From the NCBI GenBank assembly GCA_913064945.1, contig CAJYAN010000016.1, positions 1 through 64,000 on the forward strand: a DNA stretch of 64,000 nt. Reading direction: 5' to 3'. This stretch comes from an uncultured Gammaproteobacteria bacterium (GTDB taxonomy: Bacteria > Pseudomonadota > Gammaproteobacteria > UBA6429 > Thiohalophilaceae). Below, one piece after another: positions 40,761 to 51,370 of the stretch; position 1 is the first letter of the stretch, and every line of letters begins with the position of its first letter. A program made the position numbers and the translations under genes. The notes below the pieces were generated by a model. That model searched no databases and was not told the origin of the DNA. It was given only the letters and a program-made list of their open reading frames with translations.

Positions 40761-41390
40761 ATGTCAGGCAAACATTCGACGAAAGATGTACACATGCGCC
40801 AACGCCTGGCACAGGAAGCCGCACGCATCATCCTTGAGAGTGGCCTGCATGACTTTCGCTATGCCAAGCGGAAGGCGGCGGAGCGCCTTGATGCCTCAGA
40901 TACGCGCAACCTTCCCAATAATGTCGAGATCGAACAGGCCCTGGTGGAATATCAACAGCTGTTCAGGGCCGAGACACACTCCCGACACCTTAAACATCTG
41001 CGTCAAACAGCCCTGGAGGCGATGCAGTTTTTTAGTGAGTTTTCACCCCGTCTGGCGGGACCAGTGGCAACCGGCAGCGCTGATACGCATAGCGCCATCA
41101 CGCTGCACCTGATCTCTGACGGTCAGGAGGCCATCGATATGAAATTAATCGATCATCATATCCCGTATGAACTGCTTGAAAAGCGAGTGCACTGGCGTAG
41201 TGGCGAGCCTGCGACGATCTGCGCCTATAAATTTTATGTCGATAATATTCGCATTGAGGCCCTGGTCTTTAATCATAAACAACGCCAGCCACCACTAAGC
41301 CCGGTCGATGGTCGCCCCTATATGCGCCTCAATACAAAGCAATTACAAAGCCTAATCGAAACCTCGCCGCTCGCTGACACAGAAAGCTGA
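40761..41390 (+). CDS. Conserved-looking hypothetical protein downstream of PBP1A
   Basis: 209 residues from an ATG at 40761 with AGGAAG about 7 bases upstream; a second possible start is Met12 at 40794. The frame is open far upstream but only as a shadow of mrcA. The N-terminal part is helical and basic (RQRLAQEAARIILESGLHDF, YAKRKAAERL). The C-terminal part (about 105-195) is mixed alpha/beta with IDHHIPYELLEKRVHWRSGE and a nearby Asp/Glu pattern that could be nucleotidyltransferase-like, but I cannot assign it. It is soluble and probably co-transcribed with mrcA. Confidence 0.75.
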   Translation: MSGKHSTKDVHMRQRLAQEAARIILESGLHDFRYAKRKAAERLDASDTRNLPNNVEIEQALVEYQQLFRAETHSRHLKHLRQTALEAMQFFSEFSPRLAGPVATGSADTHSAITLHLISDGQEAIDMKLIDHHIPYELLEKRVHWRSGEPATICAYKFYVDNIRIEALVFNHKQRQPPLSPVDGRPYMRLNTKQLQSLIETSPLADTES

Positions 41391-41400
41391 TAATGAATAT

Positions 41401-42639
41401 TTACAACGGCACATACCTGGCGACACCGCTATCGATCGCCGCCTGTGCCACCGCCGCCGCGACATATTCCTGTAAGCGCGGGTCAAACGGTTTGGGAATA
41501 ATATATTCCGGACCAAAACTCAGTGTCTCACCTGCATAGATCTGGCGCACACTATCGGGCACCTCTTCATGTGCAAGCTTCGACAAGGCATTCACGGCGG
41601 CGATGTGCATCGCATCATTAATCGACGAGGCACGCACATCCAGGGCACCACGGAAAATAAATGGAAAGCCCAGGACGTTGTTGACCTGATTTGGGTAGTC
41701 ACTGCGCCCGGTTGCCATAATGACATCATCCCGTACTGACTTAACATCATCTGGCGATATCTCCGGGTCTGGATTGGAAAGGGCAAACACAATCGGTCTT
41801 GCCGCCATCGACTGAATCATCGGCTTACTCACCAGATTAGGGCCCGATACCCCGATAAATACATCGGCACCCTTCATGGCATCTTCCAGTGTGTGCTCAT
41901 CGGCATTACGGGCGAAGGCCCGTTTATAGACGTTAAGATTTTCACGTCCGGCGTGGATAACCCCCTGGCGGTCAACCATAAAAATATTTTCCCGCTTGGC
42001 ACCCAGCTTGATTAGCAAATTCATTGAGGCAATCGCGGCGGCACCGGCACCGAGGCAGACGATCCGGGCAGTACTGATATCCTTCGCCTGCAACTCCAGG
42101 GCATTGAGCAGACCGGCAGAGATAATAATGGCGGTGCCATGCTGGTCATCATGAAACACCGGGATGTCCAGACGTGCCTTTAAGGCCTGTTCGATTTCAA
42201 AACAGTGTGGTGCCGCAATGTCTTCCAGATTAATGCCACCAAAACTGGGCGCGATACTGGCAACGGTTTCAATAAAGGACTGCGGTGAATGTGTCACGAC
42301 CTCAAGGTCAACAACATCAATGTCGGCAAATTTTTTAAACAGAACGGCCTTACCTTCCATCACCGGCTTACCCGCCAGGGCACCCACATTGCCCAGACCA
42401 AGCACCGCGGTGCCGTCGGTAATTACCGCTACCAGATTTCCCTTGTTCGTGTATTCGTAAGCCTTCAGCGGGTCCTTGGCAATTTCGCGTACCGGTTCGG
42501 CCACGCCCGGTGTGTAGGCCAGACTCAGGTCCGCCTGCGAGTCGCAGGGTTTCGTCAACGCCGTCGCTGTTTTACCCGGCCTGGGTTTGGCGTGATAACG
42601 TAGTGCCTCAATACGGGAATTTTCTTTTTTCTCTGTCAT
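41401..42639 (-). CDS. maeB: Malic enzyme (malate dehydrogenase, decarboxylating)
   Basis: 412 residues. [16 protein letters not shown], the catalytic Lys in [19 protein letters not shown], metal ligands around FHDDQHGTA, and the nucleotide loop [15 protein letters not shown]. It converts malate to pyruvate, CO2 and NAD(P)H. It is the short form: the phosphotransacetylase-like tail found in E. coli MaeB (759 residues) is missing. Convergent with the preceding gene and 16 bases downstream of the nuclease gene. Confidence 0.93.
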   Translation of the reverse strand: MTEKKENSRIEALRYHAKPRPGKTATALTKPCDSQADLSLAYTPGVAEPVREIAKDPLKAYEYTNKGNLVAVITDGTAVLGLGNVGALAGKPVMEGKAVLFKKFADIDVVDLEVVTHSPQSFIETVASIAPSFGGINLEDIAAPHCFEIEQALKARLDIPVFHDDQHGTAIIISAGLLNALELQAKDISTARIVCLGAGAAAIASMNLLIKLGAKRENIFMVDRQGVIHAGRENLNVYKRAFARNADEHTLEDAMKGADVFIGVSGPNLVSKPMIQSMAARPIVFALSNPDPEISPDDVKSVRDDVIMATGRSDYPNQVNNVLGFPFIFRGALDVRASSINDAMHIAAVNALSKLAHEEVPDSVRQIYAGETLSFGPEYIIPKPFDPRLQEYVAAAVAQAAIDSGVARYVPL

Positions 42640-42655
42640 GTTCTGTCAATCAACC

Positions 42656-43435
42656 TCAGTTAAGGATCTGCATGGCAGCTGGCTGGCGTATTCGTAGCTG
42701 TAAACGGCCTCGATAAAAACTGAGCCAGCCCCTGACCTCAAGCCGCTTATTCACTAAATTATAGAGTCTTTGACGGCCAAAGTATGGGATATCCTCGTGC
42801 GCGATCCGCACTGAAAAATGGGGTGATATTTTCAGCCAGATAGATTTTCGTGTCGGTAGTACTTTTTGCACCGTGCCCCGAATAAATTGAAAGCCCCGCA
42901 AGGATCTGGGCAGATCATCGGCTTGCCAGATCTTAATCCCGTGCGACCCCCAGATCCCCTTCGCGGCCCGCCGCGCCTGATGCTCTTGCTGCCGATAACA
43001 GTCCTGCGCCCAGAGGTTGGGGGGAATGCTGATGACACTCGCCATACCACTACGCAGCATCTCGGCATTGAGATTTTTATCACCGATAAAGACATGACCT
43101 AACCAACGGCCATATTGATCCCGCCGCTGCGGGCCCCAGCGCACGTGCCAGCGACGTGTCTGTGCAGCAAAGTGGCGCAAATAATTCCTGGCTTTGATGG
43201 CAAAGGGTTCTGTTGCCCGACCGTCCCGTGCCAGCTCGGGTGAATTGATACCAATGAGTCTTATTTTGCGCCCATCCGCCAGAGTGACCGTATCACCATC
43301 ATGCACCCGGGTGATTGTGACCGTCTCATCATAGTACGTGCTACTACAGAGTGCGAAGAGTGGCGCTGAAAGTAAAAATGCAATAAAAAAGGCACTCGCC
43401 TGGAGTGCCTTTTTATGAAAACCCGGTAGGGGCAT
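42656..43435 (-). CDS. Secreted thermonuclease-like (SNase) protein
   Basis: 259 residues. A signal peptide (KK, then hydrophobic ALQASAFFIAFLLSAPLFA) precedes an SNase domain (about 38-165): VHDGDTVTLADGRKIRLIGI, SPELARDGRATEPFAIKA and the catalytic region WGPQRRDQYGRWLGHVF. The C-terminal third (about 170-259) is an extra beta-rich domain. Periplasmic or secreted Ca-dependent nuclease activity is expected from the family. Its first codons overlap the rpmE terminator, and it starts 5 bases after the rpmE stop. Confidence 0.85.
   Translation of the reverse strand: MPLPGFHKKALQASAFFIAFLLSAPLFALCSSTYYDETVTITRVHDGDTVTLADGRKIRLIGINSPELARDGRATEPFAIKARNYLRHFAAQTRRWHVRWGPQRRDQYGRWLGHVFIGDKNLNAEMLRSGMASVISIPPNLWAQDCYRQQEHQARRAAKGIWGSHGIKIWQADDLPRSLRGFQFIRGTVQKVLPTRKSIWLKISPHFSVRIAHEDIPYFGRQRLYNLVNKRLEVRGWLSFYRGRLQLRIRQPAAMQILN
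43385..43414 (-). terminator. Rho-independent terminator of rpmE, inside the nuclease signal-peptide codons
   Basis: AAAAAGGCACTC-GCCTG-GAGTGCCTTTTT is a perfect 12-bp stem (43386-43397 with 43403-43414) around a 5-base loop, with a T-run on the minus strand. It begins about 26 bases after the rpmE stop. Confidence 0.88.
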
Positions 43436-43440
43436 TCGAC

Positions 43441-43644
43441 TTACTTCATGCCATACTTCTGGCGGAACTTGTCAACCCGACCGGCGGTATCAACAACACG
43501 TTGTTTACCGGTGTAAAACGGATGACAGGCGGAACAAACTTCAATGGTCAGGTCGTGGCCAGCGGTTGAACGGGTCTGAAACGTATTGCCACAACTACAT
43601 GCGACGCTGACATCGACATAATTAGGATGGGTATCTGCTTTCAT
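43441..43644 (-). CDS. rpmE: 50S ribosomal protein L31 (zinc form)
   Basis: 67 residues from the ATG at 43644, with GAGGTGAG about 5 bases upstream. The frame is open to 43743, but that part is leader and promoter. Sequence: [12 protein letters not shown], then Cys pair ACSCGNTF and [13 protein letters not shown]. All four cysteines of the zinc-binding C+ type are present. Typical length is about 70. Confidence 0.96.
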   Translation of the reverse strand: MKADTHPNYVDVSVACSCGNTFQTRSTAGHDLTIEVCSACHPFYTGKQRVVDTAGRVDKFRQKYGMK

Positions 43645-43714
43645 GGTCTCACCTCGGTATATTACCGCGCCGCCACTGGAACCCTCATGGTCCAGCACCG
43701 CACGTGGGCTGGCG

Positions 43715-43743
43715 ATTTTACGGAAAAGCCCGCCTCGCGGCAA
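43715..43743 (-). promoter_or_regulatory. Sigma-70 promoter of rpmE
   Basis: Minus strand TTGCCG (43743-43738), 17 bases, TAAAAT (43720-43715). The predicted start near 43708 gives a leader of about 64 bases before the rpmE ATG. Confidence 0.6.
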
Positions 43744-43754
43744 GCCCCGTGACG

Positions 43755-44123
43755 CTAATGCGGTCTGCCGGGCCGAAAGGCGAGTATCCTGGCGCTAGGT
43801 AGCGGCGCCAGACCGGTCAATGAATGACTGCCAGAGGTCTGCTCATACAGATGCTGATAGGTGCTATTCAGATGCCGGAATGAATCCCACATCATATTAG
43901 AGATCGCTATACAGGCGGCCATCGGACTCCTGCTTCGCTCACGCATACGGTCGATACGCCACTGGACGCAGCGCAAATGGGACTGACGGGGCTCGGCAAA
44001 TCTGGCGATTGCCTCATCAATGATTTGGCGACGCAATTCTTCAAAACTCTCCGGGTCGGCTTTTGCCAACTCGAGCCAGTGATCAAAATCAAGCCGCTCC
44101 AGTGCCTGTGACTTGCTCATCAT
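43755..44123 (-). CDS. DUF3135 family protein
   Basis: 122 residues, soluble and helical: [53 protein letters not shown]. This matches the small gammaproteobacterial DUF3135 family of unknown function. GGAGG lies 5-8 bases before two consecutive ATGs. The gene stands alone between rho and rpmE. Confidence 0.85.
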   Translation of the reverse strand: MMSKSQALERLDFDHWLELAKADPESFEELRRQIIDEAIARFAEPRQSHLRCVQWRIDRMRERSRSPMAACIAISNMMWDSFRHLNSTYQHLYEQTSGSHSLTGLAPLPSARILAFRPGRPH

Positions 44124-44259
44124 AACTTCCTCCGCGTTACCCTGTTAATCCAGGGTCCAGCTTGCGGATGCGACTCCACGTTCACTGCAAACAGTTTAGT
44201 GAAAACCACGCCCTGACACTGAGATCATCGAAGCTTTTGAAGAGATTGTCAATGAAATC

Positions 44260-44284
44260 AGCCACTTGCAAACTAGAAGTGGCT
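44260..44284. repeat. Perfect hairpin in the rho-DUF3135 gap
   Basis: AGCCACTT, a 9-base loop, AAGTGGCT. It lies about 130 bases beyond the rho stop, with no T-run on either side. The rest of 44124-44412 shows no gene. Confidence 0.45.
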
Positions 44285-44412
44285 TGATAAATATGAGCTA
44301 ATGAGTTGAATTGATTAAAAATAATACAATAGAGATAATAAATCTCGACCTGCCATTTACGGCCAGATTATCAAGGTATAGCGCTGGCTCAACACTGAAA
44401 TTTGTCGATCCA

Positions 44413-45669
44413 TTAACGCTTCATTGAATCAAAGAATTCACTATTGGTCTTGGTCACGCGTAGCTTGTCGCTCAGGAATTCCATGGCCGCCAGCTCATCC
44501 ATGTCATGCACGACTTTACGAATAATCCACATTTTCTGTAATTCGTCAGGGGTCGTGAGCAGCTCTTCCCGGCGTGTACCGGAGCGATTAATGTCGATGG
44601 CAGGGTAAATACGTTTTTCGGCAATGCGTCGATTGAGGTGAATTTCCATATTACCGGTACCCTTGAACTCTTCGTAAATCACATCATCCATACGCGAGCC
44701 GGTGTCAATCAGCGCCGTAGCCAGAATCGTTAACGAACCCCCCTCTTCTATATTTCGTGCCGCACCGAAAAAGCGCTTGGGGCGATGCAGGGCATTGGCA
44801 TCGACACCACCGGTCAGGACTTTACCGGAAGAGGGAATCACCGTGTTATAGGCACGGGCCAGACGGGTAATGGAGTCGAGCAGGATCACCACGTCCTTTT
44901 TATGTTCAACCAGGCGCTTGGCCTTTTCAATAACCATCTCGGCGACCTGCACATGGCGACTGGCGGGCTCATCAAAGGTACTGGAGACCACCTCACCGCG
45001 CACGGAGCGGGCCATTTCTGTCACTTCTTCCGGGCGCTCATCAATCAGTAAGACAATCAGATAACACTCTGGGTGCTTGGAGGCAATAGACTGGGCGATG
45101 TTCTGCAGCATCATGGTCTTACCCGCCTTGGGTGGCGAGACAATCAGGCCACGCTGCCCCTTACCAATCGGCGACATCAGGTCAATCACGCGCGCCGTCA
45201 TATCTTCCGTACTGCCATTACCCAGTTCCAGCGTCATGCGCTCATTGGGGTGGAGAGGCGTCAGGTTTTCAAACAACACTTTGTTCTTGGCGTTTTCCGG
45301 TGGTTCGAAATTAATCTGATCCACCTTGAGCATGGCGAAGTAGCGCTCGCCATCCTTGGGAGGACGAATTTTACCCGAGACCGTATCACCGGTACGCAGA
45401 TTAAATCGTCGAATCTGGCTCGGTGAAACATAAATGTCATCCGGCCCGGCCAGGTAGGAACCATTGGCGGAACGCAAAAACCCAAAACCATCCTGCAGAA
45501 TCTCCAGGGCCCCATCACCATAAATATCTTCACCGCTCTTGGCGTGCGCCTTGAGAATGGCAAAAATAATGTCCTGCTTGCGTGAGCGGGACATACTTTC
45601 AATCCCCATACCTTCGGCAATCGACAGCAGTGCAGGGACCGGTTTTTCTTTGAGTTCTGTGAGATTCAT
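44413..45669 (-). CDS. rho: Transcription termination factor Rho
   Basis: 418 residues, standard length. The N-terminal helical domain is followed by the cold-shock-like primary RNA site (DGFGFLRS, about 58-125), Walker [10 protein letters not shown], Walker [16 protein letters not shown], the Q-loop region [10 protein letters not shown] and the R-loop. It is a hexameric RNA-dependent ATPase that ends transcripts. The 255-base region to trxA holds its leader; I see no clear -35/-10 pair or terminator there. Confidence 0.98.
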   Translation of the reverse strand: MNLTELKEKPVPALLSIAEGMGIESMSRSRKQDIIFAILKAHAKSGEDIYGDGALEILQDGFGFLRSANGSYLAGPDDIYVSPSQIRRFNLRTGDTVSGKIRPPKDGERYFAMLKVDQINFEPPENAKNKVLFENLTPLHPNERMTLELGNGSTEDMTARVIDLMSPIGKGQRGLIVSPPKAGKTMMLQNIAQSIASKHPECYLIVLLIDERPEEVTEMARSVRGEVVSSTFDEPASRHVQVAEMVIEKAKRLVEHKKDVVILLDSITRLARAYNTVIPSSGKVLTGGVDANALHRPKRFFGAARNIEEGGSLTILATALIDTGSRMDDVIYEEFKGTGNMEIHLNRRIAEKRIYPAIDINRSGTRREELLTTPDELQKMWIIRKVVHDMDELAAMEFLSDKLRVTKTNSEFFDSMKR

Positions 45670-45924
45670 GGGACTTGGTAAACCTTATGATTGAATTAAA
45701 TTGATTGGATAATTTGAACCAGCAGGATGCGCGTAATAGCGCCAGTTGATAATTCGTTAATGTTAGTTTGGGTTTGAAATCTTAAATGGAAATGCCGTAC
45801 CGAAGGGAATTGTTATTTTATCAAAAACCCGGCTCGGGCTCAGCGTTAAAATTAACACCAAACCCGTCCGACGTCCAGCCCTCAACAGGGGAGAGCCTGA
45901 CGCAGACGTATTAACTCTAGTCGA

Positions 45925-46251
45925 TTATAGATTACTGTCAATAAAAGCGGTCAACTGGGACTTGGAGACGGCACCAACCTTGGTCGCCTCAACATTACCA
46001 CCCTTGAAGATCATCAGCGTCGGAATACCACGAATACCAAACTTGGGAGGCGTCGCCGGGTTTTCATCAATGTTCAGTTTCGCTACTTTTAGCTTGCCGG
46101 AATACTCTTCGGCAATTTCGTCGAGGATGGGGGCAATCATTTTACAGGGACCACACCAGTCTGCCCAATAATCGACCAGTACAGGACCTTCTGCCTGGCT
46201 TACTTCACTATCGAACGTATCATCTGTTACATAAACAATTTTGTCACTCAA
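45925..46251 (-). CDS. trxA: Thioredoxin
   Basis: 108 residues with active site WCGPC (Cys33, Cys36), the buried Asp27 and cis-Pro in [14 protein letters not shown]. The start codon is TTG (46249-46251) preceded by GGGAGA. It is a general disulfide reductant. It lies divergent from rhlB and upstream of rho, the conserved trxA-rho arrangement. Confidence 0.97.
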   Translation of the reverse strand: MSDKIVYVTDDTFDSEVSQAEGPVLVDYWADWCGPCKMIAPILDEIAEEYSGKLKVAKLNIDENPATPPKFGIRGIPTLMIFKGGNVEATKVGAVSKSQLTAFIDSNL

Positions 46252-46384
46252 CGCTGTTCTCCCGGAATTTGCTTGTGAGTTTTCTGCAACCTAGCGCAGC
46301 ATTTGCTAATGATTCACATTTGAGCCCAAGACCGAGCGGATTGCAAGCCCATCCTGCCATCGAATCTGTTATGCTCTTGCCCCC

Positions 46385-47686
46385 ATGAGCGACACACATT
46401 TAAGTACAACGACTTTTGCTAGTCTGAATCTACCCCAGGAATTAATGCAAAGCATTGATGCTACAGGGTTTTCTTATTGCACCCCGATTCAGGCCGAGAC
46501 CCTGCCACTTGCGCTGCAAGGCAAGGATGTCGCCGGCCAGGCGCAGACAGGGACCGGTAAGACGGCGGCCTTCCTGATTGCAACCTACGCCTATTTAATG
46601 AGCCACCCGGCAAGTGAGCAGCGAAGACGCAATCAACCCCGTGCCCTGATCCTGGCACCGACACGCGAGCTGGCGGTCCAGATCCATAAAGACGCCGTCG
46701 CACTCGGACAACATACCTCGTTCAAGCTCGGCCTCGTTTTTGGCGGCACCGGTTACGACAGCCAGCGCCAGCAACTGGAGGAAGGTGTTGATATTCTCAT
46801 TGGCACCCCTGGTCGTATTATCGACTACTTCAAGCAACACGTCTTTGATCTCAAGGCGGCGCAGGTACTGGTCCTGGATGAGGCCGACCGCATGTTCGAT
46901 CTGGGCTTTATCAAAGACATCCGTTACCTGCTGCATCGCATGCCCGAACCTGCAAAACGCATGAGTATGCTGTTCTCCGCCACCCTCTCCTATCGCGTCC
47001 AGGAGCTGGCCTACGAACACATGAATAACCCACAGAAAATCGAGATCGCACCGGAGCAGGTCACCGCCAAACAGGTCACCGAGGTGGTTTACTACCCGGC
47101 CAATGATGAAAAGATTCCTTTTCTGCTGGGAATCCTTGGTAGTTCCGGCTTTACCCGTGCCGTTATTTTTGTCAATACCAAGCGTGTTGGCGAAAAAATT
47201 GATGCCTTTTTGCAGGGTAATGACTATGGTGCGGCCTTGTTAACCGGCGATGTGCCGCAGCAAAAACGTCTACGCCTGTTAAATGAATTTACCGACGGTA
47301 AGCTGAATATTCTGGTGGCGACCGATGTCGCCGCCCGCGGCCTGCACATCCCGGCGGTCTCGCACGTCATTAATTTTGACCTGCCACAGGATGCCGAAGA
47401 CTATGTACATCGTATCGGCCGTACCGCTCGTGCGGGTGCCAGTGGTGCTGCCATTAGCTTTGCCTGTGAGGAATTCGTGTTCTCGCTGCCGGAGATTGAA
47501 GAATACATCGGTCATCGAATCCCGACCGGATCCGTCAACCCGGAATTACTGATCAAACCCAAGCCACCCATCTGGCCGGAACGCAAAAAACACACCGGCA
47601 AGAAAAAGTCCTTCGATCGAAAGGGCGATAACAACCGAAATCGTCATCGCTCCTCCCAACGATCAAGACCCGCTAAAACCAGCTAA
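46385..47686 (+). CDS. rhlB: DEAD-box RNA helicase RhlB
   Basis: 433 residues. Q motif [11 protein letters not shown], motif [17 protein letters not shown], motif [13 protein letters not shown] in LFSATL, and motif [12 protein letters not shown]. The C-terminal tail is basic ([20 protein letters not shown]), suited to RNA binding. Position opposite trxA-rho supports RhlB, which works with RNase E in mRNA decay. The stop overlaps the stop of the convergent kinase gene. Confidence 0.92.
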   Translation: MSDTHLSTTTFASLNLPQELMQSIDATGFSYCTPIQAETLPLALQGKDVAGQAQTGTGKTAAFLIATYAYLMSHPASEQRRRNQPRALILAPTRELAVQIHKDAVALGQHTSFKLGLVFGGTGYDSQRQQLEEGVDILIGTPGRIIDYFKQHVFDLKAAQVLVLDEADRMFDLGFIKDIRYLLHRMPEPAKRMSMLFSATLSYRVQELAYEHMNNPQKIEIAPEQVTAKQVTEVVYYPANDEKIPFLLGILGSSGFTRAVIFVNTKRVGEKIDAFLQGNDYGAALLTGDVPQQKRLRLLNEFTDGKLNILVATDVAARGLHIPAVSHVINFDLPQDAEDYVHRIGRTARAGASGAAISFACEEFVFSLPEIEEYIGHRIPTGSVNPELLIKPKPPIWPERKKHTGKKKSFDRKGDNNRNRHRSSQRSRPAKTS

Positions 47687-50037
47687 TTCGTTACCACCGG
47701 TTCACGATAGGTCTCGCGGGTCAACTTTCTCTGCAGAAAATTCAGCGCCCGACTCTGGTGAAAATACGCCTGTGCACGCGTGAGCTGCTGTTGAGCCTGC
47801 CGGTACTGCCCCTGTTTCATTAAGCTCTGGATCTGTTGTACCAGTACCCGCTCTATTCGTTCCAGACCTTTTACAGCCGCGGGATTCGCCGGACTTTCGG
47901 CCAGCACGACCTGAAAAATATCATAGGCACTCCTGCCGTGCGGCGTGAGTAAGTTACCACTAACAAGCTGTGACCTGGCATTGGCTAAGAGACCGCGAAG
48001 ATTCTGCTGATGCCGCATAGCAAGCTGTAACTCCTCCTGCAACGCTAACAGGTGGCTGTGTTCACTCATCGCCTGCAAACCTGCATTTGTAGAATTAAGC
48101 GCCGCCTGGATATCGCCGATCTTTTGCTGCTGTCTGGCCCGCTGATAAAAGTCATCGGCAATTTGCTGCAAGCCACGTTTGGCGACCAGATTGCCGGGGG
48201 CCAGTTGTAATGCCTTATTATACTCCTCCAGGGCGTTGGCACCCTGTGGCTTGATCCGATGACCTGCCTGCCGATATTGTGCGGCCTTACGTAGATACGC
48301 CTGTAGCCTCTCGGCCGTTTCCGTTTGCAGCTGCATGTAATGGAACGGCTCCTCCTGCACAGCGGTCGGGAAACTTTCCTTGAGCATGTTCAGGAGTAAG
48401 CGAGACTGCGCCCACTCCTTCTGATCGATCGCCCGGCGAATTTCTTTGCCAAACCAGCGCTGTAAATCAGCCAGTCCCCTGGCCGCCTCCTGATTGGCTC
48501 GATCATGTACCAGGACTGATTTATAAAGGATGGCAAGCTTGAGCGCATTTTCAGAATATTTATCCATACCGGCCAGCAGGGCATCAATCTTTTCACTCTG
48601 CTCCTGCTCTGCGGTAAGTTTTATCGGGGTAGTTTTATGCCCTTCCTGTGCAAGCGGGGCATCGACTGTCTGTACCGGCGTATTCACCGCAGCGGCTGGC
48701 GAGGTGGCGTTTGCCTTCGTTTGACCAGGTTTCACAACAGGCAAGAACTCGGTTGCCCGCGCTGGCCTAGGCGTTTGCAAAGGACTTACCTGAACCGTAT
48801 CTGGTCTTTTCTTCGCTGGCGGTAAGTACTCTAAAATCTGTTTAGCTGACGGCACGTTGGCTGCCAGCCAGGGGGCAATATCATACTGCCACCAGGGTAA
48901 CCACCCATCCTGCCGCTGATATGCCGCATAGGCCAGACTCGATAACAGCAACAAAAACAATAACCAGCGTCGGCGACGCAACCGCTTGAATTCCATGCTG
49001 CCAGTAACATCGATAGGCGGTAGTTCCTGCCGCCGGTATTCAGCACGAAAACTGGGTGCGCTCTGACGTATGGGCCCGACAGAGACCGGCGGGTATGCGT
49101 CGTCAGATTTGGCCACCACCGGTGCTACCGCTATTTCAGCGAGGGTACTGGTGTCATACGTCGGTGTTGAGGCAGGTATCGGCTTGGCGGCCTGTCGCTG
49201 CAGTACTGTCGCCGGCAATGACTCCAGCGCTGCCTTCATCTCACCGGCCGTTTGATAGCGGTGGCCTGCTTCTTTAGACATACTGTTGTTGATAATTTGC
49301 TGAAAGGCCTCAAAGCCTGGTGGCAATAATGGGATCGGTTCTGATATTTGCTTTATACCGATCGCGACAAATGACGGACCATCATAGGGCACACGGCCCG
49401 CCAGCATCTGAAATAACACAACGCCCAGGCTGTAAATATCCGAACGGGGATCAACCTTCAGACCTTTCGTCTGCTCCGGACTCATGTAGTAAGGTGTGCC
49501 AATGGCCTTGCCGGTAACCGTCAGGCCCCGGGTGGCATCCAGACTGCGGGCGATCCCAAAATCCATCAGAATGGCGCGCCCCTCTTCATTGCACATGATG
49601 TTTTCAGGCTTAATATCCCGATGGACATAGCCCTTACTACCAGCGTAGTCCAGCGCATCCGCGATTTGCCGAATAACATTTATTCGCTGTGCCAGGCTCA
49701 TGGCATTACGGGCATCCGTCAGGGTCTTACCTTTGACATATTCCATAGCCATGTAGTGATTGCCCTGATGCACGCCAGCATCAAAGACCGTCACAATATT
49801 GGGGTGAGAGAGCTGACTGATAATTCTGGCCTCGGCCAGGAATCGCTGTGTAAAGCTCTCGTCCGAATGGTCCGGCACCAGCACCTTGAGGGCTACCTCA
49901 CGCCCGATACTCTCCTGCACGGCGAGGTAAACGACGGCCATGCCACCACGGCCCAGCACCCCTTTGATTTTATAACCAGGGATGCGGGTAACCGAGGCAA
50001 TGTTCGCCAGCGGTGGTTTTTCATTTTCGGCAGCCAT
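47683..50037 (-). CDS. Membrane Ser/Thr protein kinase with helical repeat C-terminus
   Basis: 784 residues. The kinase domain (about 20-280) is intact: [11 protein letters not shown], Lys in VALKVL, catalytic Asp141 in [15 protein letters not shown] in LMDFGIARS, and YYMSPEQT. A juxtamembrane linker leads to a membrane helix (about 355-372) and an external region with TPR-like helical repeats (about 490-775), including [25 protein letters not shown] repeats are absent. The substrate and signal are unknown. Confidence 0.92.
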   Translation of the reverse strand: MAAENEKPPLANIASVTRIPGYKIKGVLGRGGMAVVYLAVQESIGREVALKVLVPDHSDESFTQRFLAEARIISQLSHPNIVTVFDAGVHQGNHYMAMEYVKGKTLTDARNAMSLAQRINVIRQIADALDYAGSKGYVHRDIKPENIMCNEEGRAILMDFGIARSLDATRGLTVTGKAIGTPYYMSPEQTKGLKVDPRSDIYSLGVVLFQMLAGRVPYDGPSFVAIGIKQISEPIPLLPPGFEAFQQIINNSMSKEAGHRYQTAGEMKAALESLPATVLQRQAAKPIPASTPTYDTSTLAEIAVAPVVAKSDDAYPPVSVGPIRQSAPSFRAEYRRQELPPIDVTGSMEFKRLRRRRWLLFLLLLSSLAYAAYQRQDGWLPWWQYDIAPWLAANVPSAKQILEYLPPAKKRPDTVQVSPLQTPRPARATEFLPVVKPGQTKANATSPAAAVNTPVQTVDAPLAQEGHKTTPIKLTAEQEQSEKIDALLAGMDKYSENALKLAILYKSVLVHDRANQEAARGLADLQRWFGKEIRRAIDQKEWAQSRLLLNMLKESFPTAVQEEPFHYMQLQTETAERLQAYLRKAAQYRQAGHRIKPQGANALEEYNKALQLAPGNLVAKRGLQQIADDFYQRARQQQKIGDIQAALNSTNAGLQAMSEHSHLLALQEELQLAMRHQQNLRGLLANARSQLVSGNLLTPHGRSAYDIFQVVLAESPANPAAVKGLERIERVLVQQIQSLMKQGQYRQAQQQLTRAQAYFHQSRALNFLQRKLTRETYREPVVTN

Positions 50038-50427
50038 CTTATCTCAGCATCTGCTAGACCCGTTAGAGTTAGGATTAGCCCGCGCGCGAGCTATGTTGTG
50101 GTGAGGGCCTTAACAACTATCGGCATTTAAGGCATTTTTTAAAGCGGTAACACTGTAGATTTTATGACTTCCCTGCGACAGTCCCCCTCGGCCCTGCCGA
50201 AAAACCCCCGGCTGCCGCATTCTGGGCTTTGAGTGCCCGGGTTCGTGCGACCTGAGCACAGAGTAAAGCCCGGATTCAGAATATGTCTAAGAGGCGCGTC
50301 TTACAGAAAGACCCTCGCCTTGCGTAGAGTAGCCCTCGTGGCGGGCATTGTTGCGATAAATTACCACCCGGTAATCGACCACACCTCTCTGGACATTATT
50401 GCGACGCCTTATCCGCAACGCATCCGC
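50038..50427. other. 390-base gap without a gene, two inverted repeats
   Basis: No convincing reading frame. ATTCTGGGCTTT (50219-50230) pairs with AAAGCCCGGATTCAGAAT (50265-50282) across a 34-base loop with a 6-base bulge. ATTACC-ACCC-GGTAAT at 50360-50375 is a perfect 6+4+6 palindrome 52 bases beyond the aroE stop. Neither has a clear T-run. Confidence 0.45.
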
Positions 50428-51276
50428 CTATGCTGCAAGTTCCTGACGCAATTGTGCAATGACACTTTTGACATCCGGCCTGATGCCACGCCAGAGATAA
50501 AAAGACTCCGCCGCCTGACCGACTAACATGCCGAGTCCATCGCTATACTTGAGTACGTCATGTGCAGCAGCCCATTTCATGAATACCGTCGCTTGCGCGC
50601 TATACATCATGTCATAACAAAAGGTCTTCGTGGTAATGCACGCTGGCGGGAGGGGGGGCAGGTCTCCGCCAAGACTGGCGGCTGTCGCGTTGATAACGAT
50701 GTCATAACGGGCATCAAGGTCTTCGTAACCACAGCCCTCGACCTGCCCATAGGCCTTAAAAATATTGGCCAGGGCGACCGCTTTGTCCACTGTACGGTTG
50801 GCAATCGTCAGTTTTGCTGGCTTATGTTCCAGTAACGGCGCAATCACGCCGCGAGCCGCACCACCGGCCCCCATGAGCAGAATGTTCTTATTTTTTAAAT
50901 TAACTTCACAGTTTTGTCTGAGGTCATCAACCAGACCAACTCCATCGGTGTTATCGCCTAGGATATGCGCCTTTTCAAACTTTATCGTGTTAACCGCACC
51001 TGCCAGCTCAGCACGTTCACTACGTTTATCCACATAGGCCCACGCCTCTTCCTTGAACGGCACGGTAATATTCAACCCTTTTCCACCGCTGGCCTGAAAA
51101 TTTCCGACGGCCTGTGCAAAACCACCCGTATCGACCTGAATCGCCGTATATTCAAGTTTCTGACCTGTTTGCCTGGCAAATAATGTATGAATACGTGGCG
51201 ATTTACTATGTGCAATTGGATTACCTATTACTGCATAGCGGTCAACACCGGTCCCGAAATCAAAAATATCCGTCAC
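50428..51276 (-). CDS. aroE: Shikimate dehydrogenase
   Basis: 282 residues from the GTG at 51276, or 286 from a TTG at 51288; no ATG is available and the GTG has a better purine-rich upstream stretch (GGAACGAG). DRYAVIGNPIAHSKSPRIH binds shikimate, catalytic Lys lies in VPFKEEAW, NTDGVGLV follows, and the NADP loop is GAGGAARGV. It reduces 3-dehydroshikimate. Divergent from ppx with about 95 bases between. Confidence 0.94.
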   Translation of the reverse strand: MTDIFDFGTGVDRYAVIGNPIAHSKSPRIHTLFARQTGQKLEYTAIQVDTGGFAQAVGNFQASGGKGLNITVPFKEEAWAYVDKRSERAELAGAVNTIKFEKAHILGDNTDGVGLVDDLRQNCEVNLKNKNILLMGAGGAARGVIAPLLEHKPAKLTIANRTVDKAVALANIFKAYGQVEGCGYEDLDARYDIVINATAASLGGDLPPLPPACITTKTFCYDMMYSAQATVFMKWAAAHDVLKYSDGLGMLVGQAAESFYLWRGIRPDVKSVIAQLRQELAA

Positions 51277-51370
51277 GTCTCGTTCCAATTTGTAGATTCA
51301 TTATTTTTTAACAATCCTGTCCTGCTATTATATGGACATCATTCCTCAACGGTATATAGATATTTTAAAT

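Noticed and set aside
43645-43743. Longer L31 protein of 100 residues
   Set aside because: The extra part covers the promoter and leader; the ATG at 43644 has a good ribosome site and gives the normal L31 length.
50233-50526. 97-codon plus-strand frame next to aroE
   Set aside because: Half of it is antisense to aroE, it covers two inverted repeats and has no recognisable motif.
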